Of a DNA stretch of 64,000 nucleotides, positions 60,802 to 64,000 are shown piece by piece. The translations under genes were made by a program, and so were the position numbers. Below the pieces are notes generated by a model that did no database searches, was not told the origin of the DNA, and saw only the letters and a program-made list of their open reading frames with translations. The DNA is taken from NCBI GenBank assembly GCA_003537575.1, contig DPRS01000004.1, forward strand, positions 4,355 through 68,354, given 5' to 3'. Within the stretch, counting starts at the first letter, position 1. Every line of letters starts with the position of its first letter. This stretch comes from Oxalobacteraceae bacterium. GTDB taxonomy: Bacteria; Pseudomonadota; Gammaproteobacteria; Burkholderiales; Burkholderiaceae_D.

Positions 60802-61584
60802 TTACCATCCGATGTGCTCCGTTGGATAAATCTTTCCGTTATATTTAACAAGGTAGGCAACCGGTTTCTTCAGAGATTTTTCAGCGCTGTCCATGCTCGA
60901 TGTACCGGTAATACGCAAATCCCTAAATCCATTAGAAACGGTATTGAGAACGGTAATTGTGTAGCCTGTAGTTTCGATTGCAACTTCACGTTCGTCTGAA
61001 GCACAGGACGGACCTCCCTTAAGGAACGTCCAAGTTGATAAAACTAGTCCTTCTAGTACTGGTCGTATTGTCTTTCCCTCTCTAATAAAAAGTGTACGGT
61101 AAGGCCCAATACCACCTTCTACGCATCCTTGACTATAAATCGTAGAGAAATCGAGTCCGAACGCTCTTATGCCTGGAGCAAGGTCATAACGAGCCGTATC
61201 CAATCTTAAGCTACCCTGTCCAATTGTTAGCGTAGCATCTTCTCCGATTATGCCTTTATATGTTGCGGCCACTTGCCCCTTGACTATGTCAACAAGTGAA
61301 ACGACTAGCTGCTTCTGATATTCAATTCCAGAATCGTATGCAAAAGAAACGATCATCAATGATTTGTCGGATGGCCACCTTTTACAGGCATTCGCAATAA
61401 CTTCATTACTTATCTTAGGGCGTGAATCATCGTCAAAGCTAACCTCTTTTATTTTTAAATGTTCACTGACTAGCTTTAGCAAGTCGCTGGAACAAGGGCC
61501 TTGAGTTGCATGAGGATCTGCCTGCCCATACGCAGAATGGCATATAAAAACAGTAAAAACAATGATGGAAAATTTCCTAAGCAT
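60802..61584 (-). CDS. Secreted protein of unknown function, integron cassette
   Basis: The 260-residue precursor has a signal peptide (MLRKFSIIVFTVFICHSAYG, cleavage near residue 20). The mature protein has five or more Cys residues and a mixed alpha/beta character, and no motif I recognise. AT-rich codon use differs sharply from the backbone genes. It fills the cassette between attC 6 and attC 5. Confidence 0.75.
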   Translation of the reverse strand: MLRKFSIIVFTVFICHSAYGQADPHATQGPCSSDLLKLVSEHLKIKEVSFDDDSRPKISNEVIANACKRWPSDKSLMIVSFAYDSGIEYQKQLVVSLVDIVKGQVAATYKGIIGEDATLTIGQGSLRLDTARYDLAPGIRAFGLDFSTIYSQGCVEGGIGPYRTLFIREGKTIRPVLEGLVLSTWTFLKGGPSCASDEREVAIETTGYTITVLNTVSNGFRDLRITGTSSMDSAEKSLKKPVAYLVKYNGKIYPTEHIGW

Positions 61585-61598
61585 GCTAATTTTCTGAA

Positions 61599-61680
61599 AT
61601 TAACGCCGAGATAACAGGCCGCAACCCATGCCGCAGAGCGGCATTCCTCGGTTGAGGTTCGGGTTCATCGACGAGTTAGG
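61599..61680 (-). repeat. attC site 6
   Basis: Minus-strand CCTAACTCGTCGATGAACCC to TGTTATCTCGGCGTTAAT, 82 bases, with central GCCGCTCTGCGGC stem. The first TAA is the stop codon of the HD-domain gene. Confidence 0.86.
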
Positions 61681-62278
61681 AATTTTTCTCATTGTTTTTC
61701 GCATTCGTAAAGTGTTGCGCGACCCATTGTTCGCAGACAGCCCAAAGCGCTGGTGCGCCATGTCGAATCACCGGGCCATATCTTTCCAAGACCTGCTCGT
61801 ACGACACATTGCTTTCAGACCACGTGCCTCCTCCTGTGAACACGTTTACCAGGAGTGGTTGAAAACGATCGAGTGCCTTGGCAAACTTCGCATCGCCTGT
61901 TTCAACACTCTCGAACTCGTGCCACAATTCCATGAGTTCGTCTCGCTGCGCCTCTGGCAAGAGGCCGAATAAACGAACCGCCGCATTGGCTTCTCGTTCG
62001 GCCTGCTCCTCGCGCGAGCAAGTGTTGTGAATCGGCGTATCGCCAGCGTCGATTTCAACGACGTCATGTAGCAGAAGCATCTGTATGACTCTGGGTACAT
62101 TCACTCGCTCCGCGGCGTACTCTTGCAGCAGCCAGGCGTACATAGCCAAGTGCCAAGAGTGCTCGGCCGAATTCTCTTTGCGGCTTTGATCCAGCAGCGG
62201 AGACTGGCGCATAATGCCCTTCAAGCGGTCGATCTCCATTAGAAACTTTAATTGCTGAGCTAAATCTTCAGATTTCAT
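61676..62278 (-). CDS. HD-domain phosphohydrolase (YfbR-like), integron cassette
   Basis: The 200-residue HD-superfamily protein has NSAEHSWHLAMYAWLL (first metal His), the HD dyad in LLLHDVVEIDAGDTP, and REANAAVRLFGLLP. It resembles 5'-deoxynucleotidases of the YfbR/HDDC2 group. The stop codon overlaps the R'' box of attC 6. The start ATG 62278 lies 12 bases inside the attC 7 boundary. Confidence 0.88.
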   Translation of the reverse strand: MKSEDLAQQLKFLMEIDRLKGIMRQSPLLDQSRKENSAEHSWHLAMYAWLLQEYAAERVNVPRVIQMLLLHDVVEIDAGDTPIHNTCSREEQAEREANAAVRLFGLLPEAQRDELMELWHEFESVETGDAKFAKALDRFQPLLVNVFTGGGTWSESNVSYEQVLERYGPVIRHGAPALWAVCEQWVAQHFTNAKNNEKNS

Positions 62279-62289
62279 TGACTTCCTTA

Positions 62290-62375
62290 CCTAACGCCGA
62301 GCTAACCGGGCCACAACACGTTGCCGCGAAGCGGCATTCCTATGTTGTGGTTCCGTGTTGAGTGACAAGTTAGGC
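62290..62375 (-). repeat. attC site 7
   Basis: Minus-strand CCTAACTTGTCACTCAACAC to GGTTAGCTCGGCGTTAGG, 86 bases, with complementary ACAACATAGG / ACACGTTGT-type arms and GCCGCTTCGCGGC stem. All four boxes are intact. Confidence 0.88.
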
Positions 62376-62458
62376 TGGAGAGCAAAACCTCGGTGTTGAA
62401 ACTTCTGTATAAACATAGGTAGAAACTAGCAATTTGTTCGTGAGTCCGGCGTATCTTT

Positions 62459-63184
62459 CTATTGGAAGGCAGCCCTGATTTGATCTAGTTGTCGCCTGCT
62501 TTCTTGGAAATCATCAAAGACACTCTCCTCGGATTCGATTTCTTCACCTCGAATTAATTTAGCCTCCACTCCTGTTGTTTCGTACAATCCTAGCCAACAC
62601 TCCCGAGCAGCCTTCATAAGGGCATGGCGAATAACTTCTTCAACATCCTTAGGGCGAGGTGTAGCAAGCTCTTCTACGAGCTTGGCGCAGTTTTGAAGCC
62701 TCATTACGCATTCTTCAATAAGAAGAACTAGCTTGCCTAGTGGAATCTGCATTGGATCGAGAGAAAGAAGGCGTAGGCGGACTTCTCGTAGTTGCGCAGC
62801 TTCCAATGGCCAGTAAACATGTGGATGCCCGATGGATCGGGCGACACTTTCACAGGTCCGCGCGGCGGAGAAAAATACGACCCTCAGAGTTCTTAAGCGC
62901 CGGACTTGTTCGGCACGCTCATCAGCCTTTCTTCGTTTGAGCTCTAGCGTATGTTGTCGTTGTACGACGGCGAGTGCTGCAACGATTGCGGCTACCGATC
63001 CAATGGCCTGAATCCAGGCCGGAGCACTTGACTCAAGAAACTTGGATACCCAAGGCCACCCAGCGACTGCTGTGAGCGCAATGAGGGAAATGAGGCCTAG
63101 CACCGTCCCAGCACCAATCAGAGCAGACCAATGCTCCGGCATATTCTTAACGTTCTGTTCGCTCATTGCAATTGATTGCTTCAT
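62459..63184 (-). CDS. Two-helix membrane protein of unknown function, integron cassette
   Basis: The 241-residue protein has two membrane helices (about 22-44 and 55-72), then a coiled-coil-like charged segment (QRQHTLELKRRKADERAEQV) and a cytosolic helical domain to the end. I recognise no family. ATG 63184 or 63166 could start it. The roughly 80 bases between its stop and attC 7 are empty. Confidence 0.7.
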   Translation of the reverse strand: MKQSIAMSEQNVKNMPEHWSALIGAGTVLGLISLIALTAVAGWPWVSKFLESSAPAWIQAIGSVAAIVAALAVVQRQHTLELKRRKADERAEQVRRLRTLRVVFFSAARTCESVARSIGHPHVYWPLEAAQLREVRLRLLSLDPMQIPLGKLVLLIEECVMRLQNCAKLVEELATPRPKDVEEVIRHALMKAARECWLGLYETTGVEAKLIRGEEIESEESVFDDFQESRRQLDQIRAAFQ

Positions 63185-63221
63185 TATGTGATTCGCTAGA
63201 TGTAGAGCCGGTGTTGATATG

Positions 63222-63306
63222 GCTAACGCCGAGCTAACAGGGCCGCAGCACTTTGCCGCAGAGCGGCAAGCTCTTGCTGCGGATCCGTGTTGAGCGACGA
63301 GTTAGA
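63222..63306 (-). repeat. attC site 8
   Basis: Minus-strand TCTAACTCGTCGCTCAACAC to TGTTAGCTCGGCGTTAGC, 85 bases, with a long arm CCGCAGCAAGAG / CTTTGTGCTGCGG-like pairing and GCCGCTCTGCGGC stem. All boxes are intact. Confidence 0.9.
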
Positions 63307-63331
63307 AGTAATGCACCCAATATCGAACAAT

Positions 63332-63919
63332 CTAGTCAGCCCCTGGAATTTCGATCCATTTTCCTTGATAAAAATACCGAACATTCGAACCTTTTCCTTG
63401 GAAACCGACGCTAATACCGTCGTGATTAACATTTTGTAACTGCATCCCGTCTCGTTTCAAGTAATGCTTAACACCAGCGGGATTCACTGTACTTATTACC
63501 CAAGAATAGTATGCGTTTCCATCTCCCGAACCTTGCAATCCACCTTGATCGCGTTCCGTCGGTGACAACTCAACCATACGGCTGAAGTTCTTACCATAAA
63601 GCAGTACAAGCTTCGACTCTTTATTCACTGAGCAAAGCGCAGCCCATTCAGCTTTATTTTTCCCAGTAAAGCTACCTTTAATTAAATTATTGGGTTCGTG
63701 GCCTGTTCCATCACTGTCGAAATCAGCTTGTGGAATTTGGCACCTCATTGCCGTCAACTTAACTCTTACACTCTTTGGCACATTCGGAAATGCATCAGGA
63801 GACAAGTATTTAATTTTTTTCGCTTCCTCGGCCCAGTTAATTTCTTCGGCCCTCACAGATTGGAGAGACGCCATGATTAGCGCAAAACTAGGAAAGATAA
63901 GCAGCCAAAATTTTCGCAT
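63332..63919 (-). CDS. Secreted protein of unknown function, integron cassette
   Basis: The 195-residue precursor begins MRKFWLLIFPSFALIMASL with signal cleavage near VRA-E (residue 25). The mature part contains two Cys residues (MRCQIP and AALCSV) and ends YFYQGKWIEIPGAD. I do not recognise a family. The start at 63919 is preferred, since the extra upstream residues would read through attC 9. Confidence 0.75.
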   Translation of the reverse strand: MRKFWLLIFPSFALIMASLQSVRAEEINWAEEAKKIKYLSPDAFPNVPKSVRVKLTAMRCQIPQADFDSDGTGHEPNNLIKGSFTGKNKAEWAALCSVNKESKLVLLYGKNFSRMVELSPTERDQGGLQGSGDGNAYYSWVISTVNPAGVKHYLKRDGMQLQNVNHDGISVGFQGKGSNVRYFYQGKWIEIPGAD

Positions 63920-63932
63920 CGCTATCCTTACT

Positions 63933-64000
63933 TCTAACGCCGCGCTAACAGGCACGCAACTTCTGCCGCGAAGCGGCAAGCTCTTGTCGCGTGTCCGGGT
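63933..64000 (-). repeat. attC site 9 (cut by window edge)
   Basis: Minus-strand ending TGTTAGCGCGGCGTTAGA at the left, with the GCCGCTTCGCGGC stem inside; the R'' end lies beyond 64000. It shows the array continues to the right. Confidence 0.85.

Noticed and set aside
63223..63432. 69-codon frame ending in an attC-encoded tail
   Set aside because: It overlaps the secreted cassette protein in another frame and has no ribosome site; useful only to show the attC reading.
57893..64000. CRISPR-like repeats
   Set aside because: The repeated 80-86 bp units are separated by whole genes, are imperfect palindromes with integron core boxes, and lack uniform spacers; they are attC sites.

Overview
The window is 64 kb of a Gram-negative, GC-rich chromosome. 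The gene content and order point to a betaproteobacterium of the order Burkholderiales, probably family Oxalobacteraceae (Herbaspirillum/Collimonas/Herminiimonas type). Supporting features are rodA-rlpA; the divergent rsmI / LpoA-yraN-diaA-BON block; dacA-ybeD-lipB-lipA; birA-coaX-SPOR; argB-HAD-slmA; a fused pabB-pabC; and a DUF3141-phosphotransacylase-acetate kinase-fabI block. The taxonomic call is an inference. No tRNA, rRNA or CRISPR array was recognised.

Layout. 0-7.5 kb holds cell-wall and envelope housekeeping genes (rodA, rlpA, rsmI, LpoA-like, yraN, SIS/diaA, BON lipoprotein, DsrE-like, TlpA-like). A 162-bp near-perfect palindrome sits directly behind rodA. 7.5-11.1 kb carries an EamA transporter, small unknown proteins and two tandem YcgR/PilZ proteins. 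11.1-17.2 kb is a probable three-gene operon: a MerR/TipA-type regulator with a classic 19-bp-spacer promoter, a 1160-residue multidomain acyltransferase-hydrolase fusion, and a membrane protein resembling an inactivated M48 peptidase. A dead copy of the 5' end of this merR and its promoter lies 2 kb away at about 18.9-19.1 kb.

19.5-24.6 kb is a Gram-negative stressosome operon: globin-type RsbR, RsbS, RsbT and RsbX. The last gene encodes an RsbU-N/PAS/GAF/degenerate-GGDEF/EAL protein in place of a sigma-factor phosphatase, so stress sensing is probably wired to c-di-GMP breakdown. 24.6-33.7 kb holds lipoate synthesis, a D,D-carboxypeptidase, a ferredoxin, a VanZ-like protein and an Mla-type lipid transport operon. 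33.9-40.7 kb is a second signalling operon: a lone receiver, a REC-GGDEF-EAL protein, and a 1530-residue AAA/GAF/PAS histidine kinase. 40.7-51.6 kb covers biotin ligase, pantothenate kinase, an ECF sigma/anti-sigma pair, arginine and folate genes, a secreted PHB depolymerase and a MoeB-type protein. 51.7-57.9 kb holds a thioesterase and the DUF3141/pta/ack/fabI acyl-phosphate cluster.

From 57.9 kb to the right edge the sequence changes character. GC drops, all recognisable intact genes are short and on the minus strand, and each is followed by an attC recombination site. This is the distal end of an integron gene-cassette array. It carries a qac-like SMR efflux gene, a YjbR-like gene, a decayed IS110/IS1111-type element in a broken attC, a GNAT acetyltransferase, a YjdF-like membrane protein, an HD-domain hydrolase and several orphan secreted or membrane proteins. 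The polarity puts attI and the integrase beyond position 64000.
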